The position numbers were made by a program, and so were the translations under genes. From Hypomyces perniciosus (taxonomy: Eukaryota; Ascomycota; Sordariomycetes; Hypocreales; Hypocreaceae), in contig SPDT01000004.1 of the NCBI GenBank assembly GCA_008477525.1, positions 1,488,001 through 1,552,000 on the forward strand: DNA of 64,000 nucleotides. Reading direction: 5' to 3'. Position 1 is the first letter of the stretch; every line of letters starts with the position of its first letter. This document shows, one piece after another, positions 1-12,115 of the stretch. The notes under the pieces are model-generated. The model saw only the letters and a program-made list of their open reading frames with translations, did no database searches and was not told where the DNA came from.

Positions 1-550
1 CGAGTTAGTACCAGGGGAGCCAACACTTCTAGGTCGGGGATGACCCCGTTTGAGGCCCCCCCCCCGTATTTGTTTAAGCCATGATTTCTCATCAAGCATT
101 GCATTGCGCATTAATCCCAATCACCAGTGTGACGGCAGGCGATAAGCCACCTTGACACATGTATGTCTTGTATTGACCTAACAACTGCCTGTTCCCAAAG
201 GAGCGACACGGGTATCTTGCATTATTCCCATCCTAGTCCCATAGTCCTACACATTCCAATTGCCACCCAATCCAGTCCAGTCCAACATTGTCATTCCCAA
301 GGTAAGGAGTGTAGTGGGTTCCCAGGACTTAGTGTGGTTCAAGTCTTGGTTTATCCATTAAAATATATCTATTATAAAATCCGCCATAGAAGTGTTATCA
401 TAAGTCAAAGTGTTGGTGAAGGAGAGTCGTGAAAGGTTGATAAAAGTTATCAAGTGGGAGGTCATGTCTTGAAGCTGCGGCTGATGATCTCGCCAATGGT
501 AGATAGGCTCTACGCAAATGAGCGAGATCATGATTCCTAGAACTTCGCAA
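1..550. other. Intergenic, 3' flank of wall-protein gene
   Basis: No coding region, RNA gene or repeat family is supported here. A C-run sits at about 56-64. The stretch probably carries the 3' UTR of the leftward gene that ends at 551. Confidence 0.5.
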
Positions 551-3446
551 TTAGATGAAGATGAAGCTCAGGATAGCTAGTATAATGACACTCCGGCCAG
601 TACTGGGTCGAGCGGCGTTGTTCACTAGGATAGGTGTCGACGATGTTGGGATGGCACCTGTTCCTGTCGCGGCGCCGCTACTAGTGCTGCTGCCTCCCTC
701 TCCAGTCTGGGTAGTTCCGGATTGTCCAGAGCTATTAGGAGGGCCGGATGTAATCGCTGAAGTCGGTATAACCCCTTCAGTTGTAGATCCAGATCCTGAT
801 CCAGATTCAGATGGAGATCTAGATGTCGAAACAGATCTCGAAACAGCAGTGGTGAGCTCTGGTTCGGATGTGGAAGCAGACGAGGTTCCTTCCACTGCTG
901 AAGTGGATTCTGAGGCTGTTACAACAGCAGAAGTGCTCAAGGTGGTCTGTTCGGCCGTGGTATTAGTAGACTCTGGCTCGCTTTCAGTCGGCGATGCGCC
1001 GGTGGTTGTTGATTGGGGTTCCGTTACAGTAGGCGTAGATGGTTCCGTTCTGCTCGAGGAGGAAGGTTTAGTTGCAGGGATGCTGCTCGTCTCTGTGCTA
1101 GATTCAGGGGCGTCTGTCGAAGTTGACCGTGCAGTTGTGCTTGTTGGCTCAGCATCGCCTGAAGTCGTTGGTTCAATTGGACTGAAACTCGTGGGCCTCG
1201 CCGAAATTTGGGTACTTGTCACAACAGGTGGTTCCGACGTCACAATGGGGTCGGGCCTAGACGTCGACGACGAGGTAGGGGTTGTATTTCGGCCATCACA
1301 GAAGCCAATGAACTGCGCAAACTTGGGTTCCACGTACTTCTTGATAGTCTCTCTTGTTGAATTCGTATGACTGATGACGCAATCGACGCATCGGTCATGG
1401 CTATCCAAGAAAGCAGATCCAGGCTTACAAAGTTCGTCAGATTTCCCGTTAGCTTGGGCAATCAAGTAGGCCGAGTTGCAGATGGGGTAGCAGATGGACG
1501 GAGCTGTGGTGGCTCTCTTGCCAAACTTGTGCGTCTTGCGACGGACGTGTTGGTTGTAGGACCCTTGATACTCTTTTTGGTTACTAACGGTCTTAGTGGT
1601 GGACTTGGGCCAATTCGTCAAGGTTGTTTGTGAAGCCCAGTTTCCAGTTGTAATAGTCTTAGTATGTCCGTACTCAATTGTCTCATAGACCTCATACTCG
1701 AAAATGCCATAGGACAAGCCGAAAGCTTCTGGATTCAAGTTGAAGTAGCCATATGAGGGTGGGAAGTAGCCCGTTTCACCCGCTTTCCATGTCACGTTGG
1801 TAAAGGGCGGAGCTCGAATACACTCCTCAGGCTTGCATAAGAACTCATCTTCGGGAGAGTCTGGCCAGAAGTTGCATCCACTCGGCCTTCGGGGGTTGCA
1901 CACATATCCCGGCTTACATCCAAACGTGAGATCTGATTTCGGCGACAGTGGCGCATGGGACCCGGTCGGTTTTGGACAGAGAGTAACACTGAAGGCCGGA
2001 GTCACAGTCACCGTTCCAGCGGGCGCTGAGACGGTCGTTGGGCTCAAGGTAATCGTCGCCGTAGATGTTTGTGTGCTACCAGGAAGAGTGATAGTAAATG
2101 TCTTGCCTTCATGGGTAATTGTGAGAGTCGTCCCAGGAAGCTGCGTCGTGATTGTTGACAATATAGTGGTACCTGGGAGAGTTTTAGTTTCGCCGGGAAT
2201 CGTAATTGTCGTAATACTCCCCGAAGCTGTAACCGTTTCTCCTGGAAGCGTTTTTGTGTCGCCAGGAATTGTGATAGTCGTGATGGTCCCCGGAGCCGTA
2301 ATGGTTTCTCCTGGAAATGTTTTAGTTTCACCGGGAATTGTAATGGTCTTGATGGTCCCCGGAGCCGTAATGGTTTCTCCTGGAACGGTTAACGTATGCT
2401 CAGGAGCAGTCACCGTCTTCCCTGGCGCCGTGACCGTCAAGCCGGGACCGGTGACTGTAGCGGTATTCGTGATGTAGGAGGTAACAGGGTAGCTAGTGCT
2501 GACAGTCACTGTTCCCTCATACTTCGTAGTGGTGCTTGTTGTTATCGCCGTATTGTTGACAGTTATAGTAACTGGGTAGCTAGTCGTGAAGGTTGTGGTC
2601 TCTATTCGTGTTGTGGGCAGCCATATTGTGGTGGAATGCACCTCTGTGAGTGTCTTTGTGTTTTCGATTGTCGTGGGAACCACCGTGACAGTTGGTATTA
2701 TCTCTGTCTTTGTTGTGACTGATGGTTGGACAATTGTCACGCGTTCGGTAGCTGTTGTCGTCGTCCATTTTGTGGTGGTGAACGTCTCGCACTCAGGATC
2801 CGGCTCGGTGCCATATGGTGGTGGTGGTGGGCCGTAAACATCGGTTGGCTTGGGTTTGCAGCTGCATCAAATTAGTTACTGCATATCGAGGAGAATGCGG
2901 TCCTCAGTGTATCGCCTCAATTCAACAGAGTATTGTCAAACCTGCTGCTGTAGGCCATAACCGGTCGCGACGAACAAGGGTGTCCACTTACTTTCTCACT
3001 GTTGTCACTGTGACCGGATAGGACTATTCTTGATCAGCACGTCAGTTTTACATAATACCATGTCTTCCTTACAGTCGTATAAGTTGACGTTGTAGTGGTG
3101 GTTATGTATTCAGTCGTAGACTTGGTGGCCGTTTGATGCTCAGTGGCTGTGGTAAAGATCTGAATCAAATGCATGTAAGCACATGGCTGCTGAGATACTA
3201 GAATTTGAACGAACCGTCTTTTCGATGTAAACTGTCCGACTTCACCAAGGTCAATTCTTGTGTTCGTTACTCTCTGGATCATGACACTCACAAGCAGGTT
3301 TCCGTTACAGTGACAGATGATGGACGGCAGGGCGTGTTGTGGTATCCTTGGCTAGGGACACCAAGCGAGTGAGATGTCTGGTTCCCCGTCCAGGCTGCAA
3401 CAGCGCAGGCAAACGCGCCAAACGCCAAGAGAGCGGACGGATGCAT
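551..3446 (-). CDS. GPI-anchored Thr/Ser-rich cell-wall (adhesin-like) protein
   Basis: Probable secreted wall protein. The start at 3446 gives a signal peptide (MHPSALLAFGAFACAVAAW), and the C-terminus ends in a hydrophobic tail (VIILAILSFIFI) typical of GPI attachment. Exons read as 3292-3446, an exon ending at 3073, 2992-3023, and 551-2861. The last three join in frame: the donor at 3072 and acceptor at 3024 give TTSYPVTVTTVRNC, matching the TSYPVT repeats of the main exon. The first junction (donor at 3291) is unresolved because no strong acceptor of the right phase is visible. The body has Thr-rich repeats, three copies of a 23-residue PGET/TITIPG unit near 2153-2385, a Cys-containing segment (about 1800-1985) and a long Ser/Thr-rich stalk. 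The large plus-strand ORFs opposite it are composition shadows. Ligand and role are unknown; adhesion or wall structure is inference. Confidence 0.7.
2153..2385 (-). repeat. Coding tandem repeat, 69-nt unit, about 3 copies
   Basis: On the plus strand the block beginning at the Ala/Pro-Gly codons recurs near 2222, 2291 and 2360, a period of 69 nt. It encodes a 23-residue unit with cores TITIPGETKT and PGETITAPGT. The copies differ by a few substitutions, so the array is not newly expanded. Confidence 0.75.
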
Positions 3447-6370
3447 CTTGAGCCTCCCCTTCCAACACCACAAGCGGGGAGCGAATGTACCACAGCGATG
3501 TGTTCAAGGGCAAATAAATATTGAAAGCTCAAGGCGGCGGACTGAGGATAGCATACAGCGGAGGATGCAAGAGATCAGGAAAAAAACGAAGGAATGGTGC
3601 CAACTCCCACGCACCTAATGCGGCGATCACCAATACGATAGGCCTTGTCCACAGGTCTTTATGAGGATAAATATGGTGCGAGGCCCGAGCTGGTGTAATT
3701 TCCGAGGTGAACAAGCTGCTGGGCATGCAAAAATACTGGCCAATCCGGTGCTAACTGACATGCCAAAGTCTCAACTAGAGCCGGAGTGACCAACTACCGG
3801 AGGCAAGATTACAAAGGCGACGTAATTAAAGCATATCACAACAAGAGGAAACAACAAAGTAGGGTCTGGCCACGGGGGAGTCACGAAAACAGAGAGGGCC
3901 TCGTTCGTATGAGGACCACGGATGAGACGATGACGGGGTGGCACATGCAGATAAAAAAGCTGCATATATACGAGGGTGAGAACGTGGGCAAGTCGCGGGA
4001 GAGAGTGCGAGAACTTGGAGGGCTGAAAACGCCGTGGCATCGTGGGACGCAAGGCGAGTCTTGGTTTTGACTGCAAGCTGGAAAGCCAAGCCCTGCCTGG
4101 CACCCTGACATCTGCCACATTATGTCCTGAGGAGGATCGGCAAGTAATAACGGCGTCAACTCCAAGAGCTGGGGTCTGGGGATAGCAAAATCCATCGTGG
4201 CTGTGAAGGGGGAGATGGTGGACCTACTAGTATTTGGAATATCTCGAGTCAAAATATCAGTGTAGAGATTGTCGTTGTTGGCTCCGCACTGACTCGAGAA
4301 GCTAGGGCCAGCAGTGACTAGACAAATGCGTGAAGCAAGGGGACACTGCTTCGTAAATGGAGCAATAGGAAAAAGAAGGCAACCATCTGTAAACTGTCGA
4401 CATCCAACCGTCAGTCCACTTGGCTTAGCGGCAGCTGTGGCCTAATTCGCTTTTCATCGATCGAGACCGGGCTGTTCCTTAAGTCCGTCTTGGCGAGAGT
4501 AATAGAATGTCCATTGTCCAACATCAGATATCTGTCGTGTTGCACAGCATTTTGGGCGTCTGCGAAGGGCGAAGAAAGCGGACATCGCCGAGAGAAATAA
4601 ATGAATATTTCCGGCTGAATGCAACAGCACGTAGTAGTGGCTTGCTGACGTGGACAGCGTCTATTTTGGTACAACCACGAAGAAACGAGGAGGAGATAAG
4701 AATAATGATGAGATGATGGAGGAGTGTCGTTGCTCCTCTCACCTTTGTGAGGTCTTGGAAGAGGTTGAGCTGAGACTGGCAAGTCCAAACAAGGTTTAGC
4801 GTAGGCGGTCGGCCAAAAACGGCAACATCTCCCATTGGCAGCCTCACCAATTATAGTGGTGACCCCTCACTACCTATTACGAGTATTGATCCCTTTCAGA
4901 CTCAACACCAACCAACAACAGTCCTGGACGCACGCACGGGACGACTACTATCGCACAATTTTACCTTTCTTCTCGTCATTCTGCTATTCCATCTTTGTTT
5001 GGTGGTTAGCTAGCCCTCTGAGCTGGGGGCAATATGTGGTCAGAGCTCTGATTGATGTCCTGCTGCCCTTCTCCCTCTATGCGTTGGGTGTCTATCAATG
5101 TTACACGGCATTTCCCACATCCATCCGAAGAGGTTGTCGACACGGATCTTTTGTCATGTACAAAGTACTCATACGAACAAGGCTCGGTACTCTCCCAATG
5201 CCCCGATGAACTCCCTCCTGTGGTGACCGGGGCCTGTGCAACGGTTTCTCTTCGATCCATTTCGAGCTGAGCCTCATGACCGCCCCTCTTCGTCTTGGTA
5301 ATTAGAAGGGGCAGTCCTCGCCATCGTCAAGAGACTGTCTGACCCTTTTTGAATCAAGTCATGCCGCAAACGACAAGTTTGACTGGTAAGACAAATCTCA
5401 GTTCTGGCTCGAGCAACAATAACTTCGCCACCTTTGATCTATTGATGAGCGAACGCTATGGCCGCTACAGAGCCTTTGTTCTTGCTCTAGTCTGATGTTT
5501 GCTCTAAAATCCTGCCAGCCCTGTTTGGCTAGCAATGGAATCACTATGCCAAGAACGCCTTCCTGTCCCCCAGCCATCAACGTGCCACACAACAATACGG
5601 AGTAGTATTGTGTAGCAGAGCAGATGGACGGGTATCTGCCTAGCAACTATGCACAAAACGTTCATCCGCATTCGTATCATGTCCATACGAAGACGCATGA
5701 GGCTGAAAATGCTAAAACAAGTGTAGTGATCCTGTTCCCCAGGACAATCCTGTCACACAAATGGTTCACATCAGCTTCTCTATCTGGCCTACAACTTGTC
5801 CGCCCTCGCAAAGTACCCTTGGAGTCGTTCAAAATCCCCAAGAGAACGAGGTGTATCCTCACACTGCCGTTTCCGGTGCTTGATCCGTGATCCCGAAAAC
5901 CGTGGCTTCCCGAGCCCCCCTTGACAAGCTGCTCGCAGCCGCCGTCCTGGCTTTACTGCATTGCCAGCTACGGTAAATTGAAATCACTATCACTTTTTGC
6001 AAATTATTGAAAGGATTCACACAACCTTGTTAGACGGCTGAATCTGTCCCCTTTCCAAACGGAATCCAGCCATCAGCCTTAACAGACTTTTGCAGAGATC
6101 CAGGTGCAAATGCCTTGATATCTGCCTTTTTCTTCGCATTCAAGCTATTAATATTGTTTGCTTCCCATAGGGCAAGACTGTTGAACCAACGCCTCTCTAT
6201 AGTTATGTCTGTTATCGTCTCTCATGTTGTTGGCACTAGCATCACATCCCCGTGCCTAAGAAGTCCATCCACATGCAACACCAAACGATGCCGATCCATG
6301 ATATACTCGGCATCAATCACTGAATAGTCTGTCACTGAAGACCGAATTTACATCAAGGTTTCCTGGGACA
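3447..6370. other. 2.9-kb divergent intergenic region, no gene supported
   Basis: Lies between the starts of the wall-protein gene (-) and the Kelch gene (+). ORFs up to 125 aa occur on both strands, but none has family resemblance or a consistent splice structure. One TACGGAGTA element is present near 5597. The segment most likely holds the two promoters. Confidence 0.45.
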
Positions 6371-9010
6371 ATGAAATGCCATCGATCTTCGTCATTATGT
6401 GTCCTAGCCTTGTTGGCTCTTCGGACATTGGCGCAATTCGGCACTTGGGATGAACATCAGGTCAATACGAGCATCTGTAGTTGGGAACAACCCAGAGGTA
6501 ACAGTTTCCAAAACACGACTTACAGCAGCATGTGCTGACGGTCCCCTTAGCTGCCTTGATCCGCGACACGATCTATCTGGATGGAGGCGATATTTGGTGG
6601 TCGCCAGGTTTCGATGATGGGACATATGGAACACCTATAAATCAAGGTATGCTACGCTTATACGATGACTTCAACTCAAGTACTTATTCTGGTCAGGCAA
6701 CTATGAAGGATTGGTCTTGACTTACAACCTGAGCAATCCGTTCTCGACAGCTACCAATGTCACTGGCCTCTTGCTCCAAGCGCCAGAATCCAAGGCTCGA
6801 GGAGGCATTGGAAATACTAACGGCGCGTCGCCCAATTTTCACGACGGCGCTATGCTGGCGAACGACGCGGAGTTCTTTCTTTACGGTGGAGCCGCGTTTA
6901 GGAACGACGAGCAAAGTGCTCCCCTCAGCAAGGGCTGGGTCCTTGGATACCAGGTATATCAATATGGACCAGACAAGCCGCTGTGGAAACGTGGGTTTCG
7001 CGATTTGGAGCTTCCCGATGGTGTGCATCGATACATCGCCTACGGCGGTGCAGTAAATGCACCTTCGGAGAATAAGGCATGGTATTTCTCTGGATTAACC
7101 TCAGCGACCCAGGGGCCAATCTATTCCAACTGGAATGCGACGACGAGGCCTGCGAATGTCTCCAACACCCTTATCTCGGTGGATATGAGCAAGCAACTCT
7201 ACGAGAAATGGAGCAACAGCACATTGCCCAGCAACGTTAAGGGTCGTGCCAATGCCGAAGTGGTCTGGGTCCCTGTAGGAGAACAAGGCATATTGGTCGT
7301 TCTTGGTGGCGTGGTCTATCCAGAATGGATTACCGCAGTGCACAAATCCGAAAACGCGACAGCCAGTGTAAGCGGTTTTGTGAATACGTATATTACTGAG
7401 GATATGAGGCTTACGATAACCTAGGAGCGCGAGAGTCCAGAGTTCATGCGTACCATTGACATTTACGACATCGTCAAAGACAAGTGGTATAAACAGCCAA
7501 CCAAGGATGGCGGTCCTGGTGCTCGCACCCGAGGCTGTGCTGTTGTTGCGCCCGCCTCCGATTACTCTAGTTTCAACATTTACTACTACGGTGGTTATGA
7601 TGGACTCCATCCTCTCGATCCTTTCTATGACGACGTTTGGGTCCTCTCAATCCCGTCCTTCACATGGACCCAGGTCAACAAAGGCACATCCCTCCATGCG
7701 CGAGCAGGCCACAAGTGCTTCATGCCGTACCCAAACCAGATGATGGCCTTTGGGGGCTATACAGCACGTCCTGGCACCGGCATGCCGTGCCTAGACCAAG
7801 GACCCGTCGTGATCTTTAACTTGACCAGCGGAGAGTGGATGGACTCTTATGACCCTACCAAGCATAGCGACTATGGTGTTCATGAGAAAGTCCAGGCTGT
7901 TATTGGAGGCGATGCTTCTGGTGGTGCGACAGCTACGAAACCGGTTCCTTCTGGGTGGGCGACGAGTGCCCTGGGAGATATCTTTGCAACGGCATACGAC
8001 CAGAAAAAGATCACGACGTATTGGCCATACAACCCTGTCTTATCGACCGAACGACCTGCACTTCCACCAGGCAATCGCGGCGAGTCCGGGCTGCCCTCGT
8101 GGGTTGGCCCCGTTCTGGGTGTTGTCCTAGGTCTTGTCTTTATAACTATCATCCTTGTTATGTTTTGCCTTTGGCGGCGAAGAGGAATCTTCAGGAGCCG
8201 CTCCAGTGATTCGAGCACGTTGTATGGGCACCGACGAATTGTCGCTTGGCTTAAGGGTCAACCACCAACAACTAAGACAGCAACGGTAACCTCGGAAGAG
8301 TCACCATCAAGTCCTGAGATGGAAGGCGCTGCAACTCTTGCGCTCACTCATTCAATTTCCGCATCAGTTGTTCCTCTTCCCCCCTCTCCACAGGAAATGC
8401 CGGATACGCAGGTTTCAGAACTGGATCGTACGTAACTCCTCCATCTTTTTTGCTCTCAGGAAAATCGCACTAACTTGGTTCAGCTGATAACACTCGAGTC
8501 GAACTCCATGATACTGGCTTAACTCCACTGGAGTTGTATCAGAGATATTCGTACTGGTTCCAGATGAGAAACGGTACCCTACCAAGCCCCTCTGACAGCT
8601 CCGTCTCAATGAGCGGATATCCACACAGCCCGGTCTCTTCGATCGCCAGAGACCAAATCGGCGGTACCCCGCGAATAGACTCACCTCCACTTGGATACGC
8701 ATACCCCGTCGTCGGTCGCTCTCACCCTCCGCCGGTGCCAGAACTCAACGAGGATGATTCGAGACCCCTGGAACCTATTCCAGAGGCGAGTAATCCTACC
8801 AGCCCGGTGGAAACGCTAGATAAGAAATGTTCCGAACAATCGAAAAAGACTGAAGGTGGTGGCCAAGATGATGTTGTTTCGCCTCCTACGACGGGAGAGA
8901 TTCAGGGGGAGGACTACTTGTCAGTGACGAAACTTCCCAGTCCATCTACACTGACAAGGAAGGGCGTGCTCCAAGAGGATGAAGACGACACTCTGGGCAA
9001 GCTGGGTTGA
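6371..9010 (+). CDS. Secreted Kelch-repeat protein with C-terminal membrane anchor
   Basis: Five exons: 6371-6497, 6551-6646, 6697-7367, 7425-8427 and 8484-9010, together 2424 nt and 807 aa. An N-terminal signal peptide (KCHRSSSLCVLALLALRTLAQ) is followed by Kelch-like beta-propeller blades with Gly-Gly pairs (LYGGAAF, YIAYGGAV, LVVLGGVV, YYYGGYDG, MMAFGGYT). A single transmembrane helix lies at about 8095-8165 (VGPVLGVVLGLVFITIILVMF) followed by a basic stop-transfer RRR, and then a Pro/Ser-rich tail of about 280 residues. The topology is an extracellular propeller on a type I membrane protein with a cytosolic tail. Families of this shape are annotated as Kelch or cell-wall-anchored proteins in ascomycetes. 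Ligand and role are unknown. All five exons join in frame, so the model is well supported. Confidence 0.85.
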
Positions 9011-9209
9011 ATTATGATGATGCGGCGTTGTGATTCTATGATGGTGTTTTTTATTATTATTTGATGATACTGCAGTTTGTTATGCTTCATACCCTCGAGA
9101 CTGAAACAATTTCGTACGATGTAATGTAGTTATATTCCCTCCACTTTCTCGTTGCCTCATGTCTATATCCGTCTATCATATTTAAGAAACTTTTTATCCC
9201 CTATCTCGT

Positions 9210-10476
9210 TTACACCTCAACAAGCTCTTCATCCTCATCTCCCTCAATCTCCTTCACACGCTCAGTATCCTCCTCCGCCTCATCCCGCATGAGAACCTGT
9301 ACCAACCTATCGCACGCATCCTGGACACCATCATCGTTGACCCGCATATGCGTCTCCCGAATAATAGGGTAGACGTTAACCTCTCTCATCAACTCGCGCC
9401 CCTCCCTCGTAGTCGTCAACAGTGTCAACGTCTCAACGTGAGTTTGGACAATAGAAGCGTCTGGATCACGCTTTTTGTCCGATGGGAGGAGTTGCAAATC
9501 CGGCAGCATGGCCATAGTCTCATCAACGTCGTACTCTTCATTGCCGGTGATGGGGAGGAGGATGTAAGGAAGGATGTTAATTCCCGTGTCGGAGAGGAAC
9601 GAGGGGTGAGAGGAGATTTCAAAGGCAGCGTTCTTGATGGTGCTTGCTACACCCTTTCTCCGAATGTCGGATTTGTGCTCTGTGAAGACTTTCAACTTGG
9701 TCAGGGGGATGACGCCGTCGTAGGATTGTTCGGTGAGGAAATATTGCCGAATCTCAGTGTGCTTGGCCAGATCGGCGAAGACGTAGGCTAGGTAATCGAA
9801 GTCGGCTTTCTTGTTGTATGCGCCGTCCTGGCCCTTGACGAAGAGGTCCATGAGCTGGTTTAGGACTTTGTCGTCTGAGCCGAGTTCTGAGGGAGCTTGT
9901 TGTTTTTGCTCAATCATGGCTTTGGAGCCGTCCCATTTGGCGAGGTTGGCTAGCAACATGGCCAGTAAGTTGGCATTCGGTTCCTCGGGGTGCTGTCGAC
10001 AGGTTACCATGGCCCTCTCGTTGTGATCGAGGAGGTGAAACTTACAACAATGTGTGAGAAAACCATCTCTATGAACTTTTCATCTGTTGCTAGAAACTCC
10101 AGGATTTCCAGTTCTCCAGACAAGTTGATGAGGATGGTGAGCGCATGTTCGGCTATTTTCTGTGGGAGTAGTTATGAGCGATTGTTGAGACTTCACTTCA
10201 CTTCTCACAGCCCAAGGATTTGGCCTCACTTACAGCTTGGTCTCGCACAAGGAACTTCAGATGCTTGACTGGTTTGAGCTGCTCAGTCTTAAATATGGCT
10301 GGCTCAGAGGTTGAATATGGGACCAGGTTCTCGATCGCAACCACGCGAATCTGAGGGTTAGGATGGGCGATGAAACCCACGAGCTGCGCAAAAAGGTGTC
10401 AGTAATCCCACATAAGCCCCAAATTCTAATTCATGAAGGGAAGGGTTGTCCGTACTTCTTCCAGTTCTGTGGGCAT
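9210..10476 (-). CDS. HGH1: Hgh1/FAM203 family protein, eEF2-folding chaperone
   Basis: Four exons: 10456-10476 (MPTELEE), 10234-10383, 10046-10159 and 9210-9992, together 355 aa, close to the usual length for Hgh1. Armadillo-type helices run through the protein. The N-terminal part (LVGFIAHPNPQIRVVAIENL) and the C-terminal part (PYILLPITGNEEYDVDETMAMLPDLQ) match the DUF383 and DUF384 regions as I know them. The LL(P/T)TTREGRE..R segment and the acidic C-terminal tail also fit. In yeast, Hgh1 is a cytosolic adaptor that works with TRiC and Hsp90 in folding elongation factor 2. The gene is convergent with the Kelch gene, whose stop lies only 200 bp away. Confidence 0.88.
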
Positions 10477-12115
10477 TGTGCTCTGAATTTTTATGAATTA
10501 TTTCCCCCTAGAACCAGGGCACTTGTTCCAATCGTTTATGAAGGTGACGATATCGTGGGGTGAGGTTATCATGGAGGGGCAATTTTTTTGATAGTGGGGT
10601 GGGGTCTGCAGAATTACGTCATTATGTAAGCAGCTCTTCTTCCAACTTCCCAAGTTCATCATTCATTCTTATCCCATTTCTTGTCTCCTTCCATCCAATT
10701 TCCTGTGTTGGGGGGGACAAGAAATGGCGTATTATAGTGTAACCGATGTCTGAAACACACAGTCATTGACAGCTCACCAATGTCAAATGCAATATAACCT
10801 GCACTATCAGCTACAATTGCTGAGGTGTATACTTCACTTTTGCTGGCCTGGTACAACGGTTTGACAACCAACGTTCTCAAGCCCAGCACAAGTTCTACCC
10901 TATTGTTAACCATTTCAACGCCCCAAACAACAGCAGCGACCAATATAGCCGTCCCTTATTTATCCGGTGTTCCTCTTAGTGTGCACGCTCGGCAGAGTCT
11001 CAAGAAATTCCTCCAGGCCTTACTATGGAGCTCTCAATGGATGGAGAGGATGATGTCGATTTTAGCGACAATGAGCATGAACAGGAGCTCCGTTTAACGT
11101 TGTTTAGTCTTGCCGAGTACCTGATGAACAATTTCTTTCTACAGGTTCCCTCCATTTCTGTTGTTTCCCTCCCTTTCTACTGTTTCCCTCCCTTTTATTT
11201 GTTTAGTCTCTATTGAATTATTACTGGTGTTTTGATTTTAGTGAAGGCATCCGGTGGAAAGACTCCTCAGCCCTCGCCCACCTTTCAAAATGGCTGGGGT
11301 AGGCCTCCGCCAGGTTGTTATCATCTAGATGAGAAGTCTTCCTCTTTAAATGGGTATCTGTAGTATTGTGTTATTCGGAGACGAGCTTCTCAGTGCCAGC
11401 TATCTCCACGTCTCCGGAACCGGGAGTGCCTTCGTGGTAGTAGGTGACTGAGGATGTATTGGTGAATTCATTAAGTAGTCTGTTTGGTGTTGTCTCCCTA
11501 ATGAATCTCTCTTTTTTACCCGTTACCCATACGCTGCATATTACGGACAACTGGACAATCGAACCATTCACCTCGGCTCTTGGCGCTTCACTGAGCGACT
11601 GCTCACATCCTTCTGGAGGATATGGAAAAGAATAGTGTCAAACAGGATGGATCTACGGAGTTGGACCACCTGGTCCTGCTTCGATTGGGTAAATGGCATA
11701 CTAATCTTAATACTACCTACTAGTCAGTCTGGTCTTAGGCAGTGACAGTAATATTCAGTAACATTATAATGCGGTAATACAATCAACTAGTCCAACTTAA
11801 TTATTCCTCTTTTTATACCGATTTTTGAAGCTTTGGGAACTAGTTTTGCGAGTATCTGCCTTTTGCGGTTCGTGTTTTACTATCGGCTACTTGCTATCAA
11901 ACGGACGACGGGAATGATCAAAGGACTTAATCGAGACGAAGGCGGTGAGCTGCAATTTAACCGTTTGGTGCGGGACGCTAAACCATAATCAGATAGAGAG
12001 GGGTGGCAGATCGATAAGACACAAATTTTTGATTTTGTGCCCACCAACCACGAAGTAATACTACTCAGATCAAACCAATCTTCTAGTCCTCGTCTCGCGA
12101 ATTGACAATTCCAGG
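10477..12115. other. Divergent intergenic region with degraded coding relic
   Basis: Separates the HGH1 (-) and bystin (+) starts. Apart from the relic listed at 11025-11360 I see no intact gene. The part from 11640 to 11880 is A/T-rich. Confidence 0.5.
11025..11360 (+). pseudogene. Probable fragment of an HNH-nuclease-domain-type fungal protein
   Basis: An ATG at 11025 opens a short acidic reading frame ending in AEYLMNNFFLQ. If an intron from about 11144 to 11241 (acceptor TTTTAG) is removed, it continues as KASGGKTPQPSPTFQNG and stops soon after. The pair NNFF-L with KASG-KTPQPSP resembles a linker I recall from fungal HNH-nuclease-domain proteins, where the catalytic HNH part follows. 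No HNH motif can be read downstream here, and stops accumulate in all frames. I infer a decayed or truncated copy. The resemblance is from memory and is not a database result. Confidence 0.35.

Noticed and set aside
555..1370. 271-aa plus-strand ORF opposite the wall-protein gene
   Set aside because: It mirrors the Thr/Ser codon pattern of the minus-strand gene, giving a Val/Asp/Ser-rich product with no domain; the minus strand has a signal peptide, GPI tail and in-frame exons.
1797..2477. 226-aa plus-strand ORF over the PGET repeats
   Set aside because: Antisense shadow of the 69-nt coding repeats; the product is only VPGxVxV repeats.
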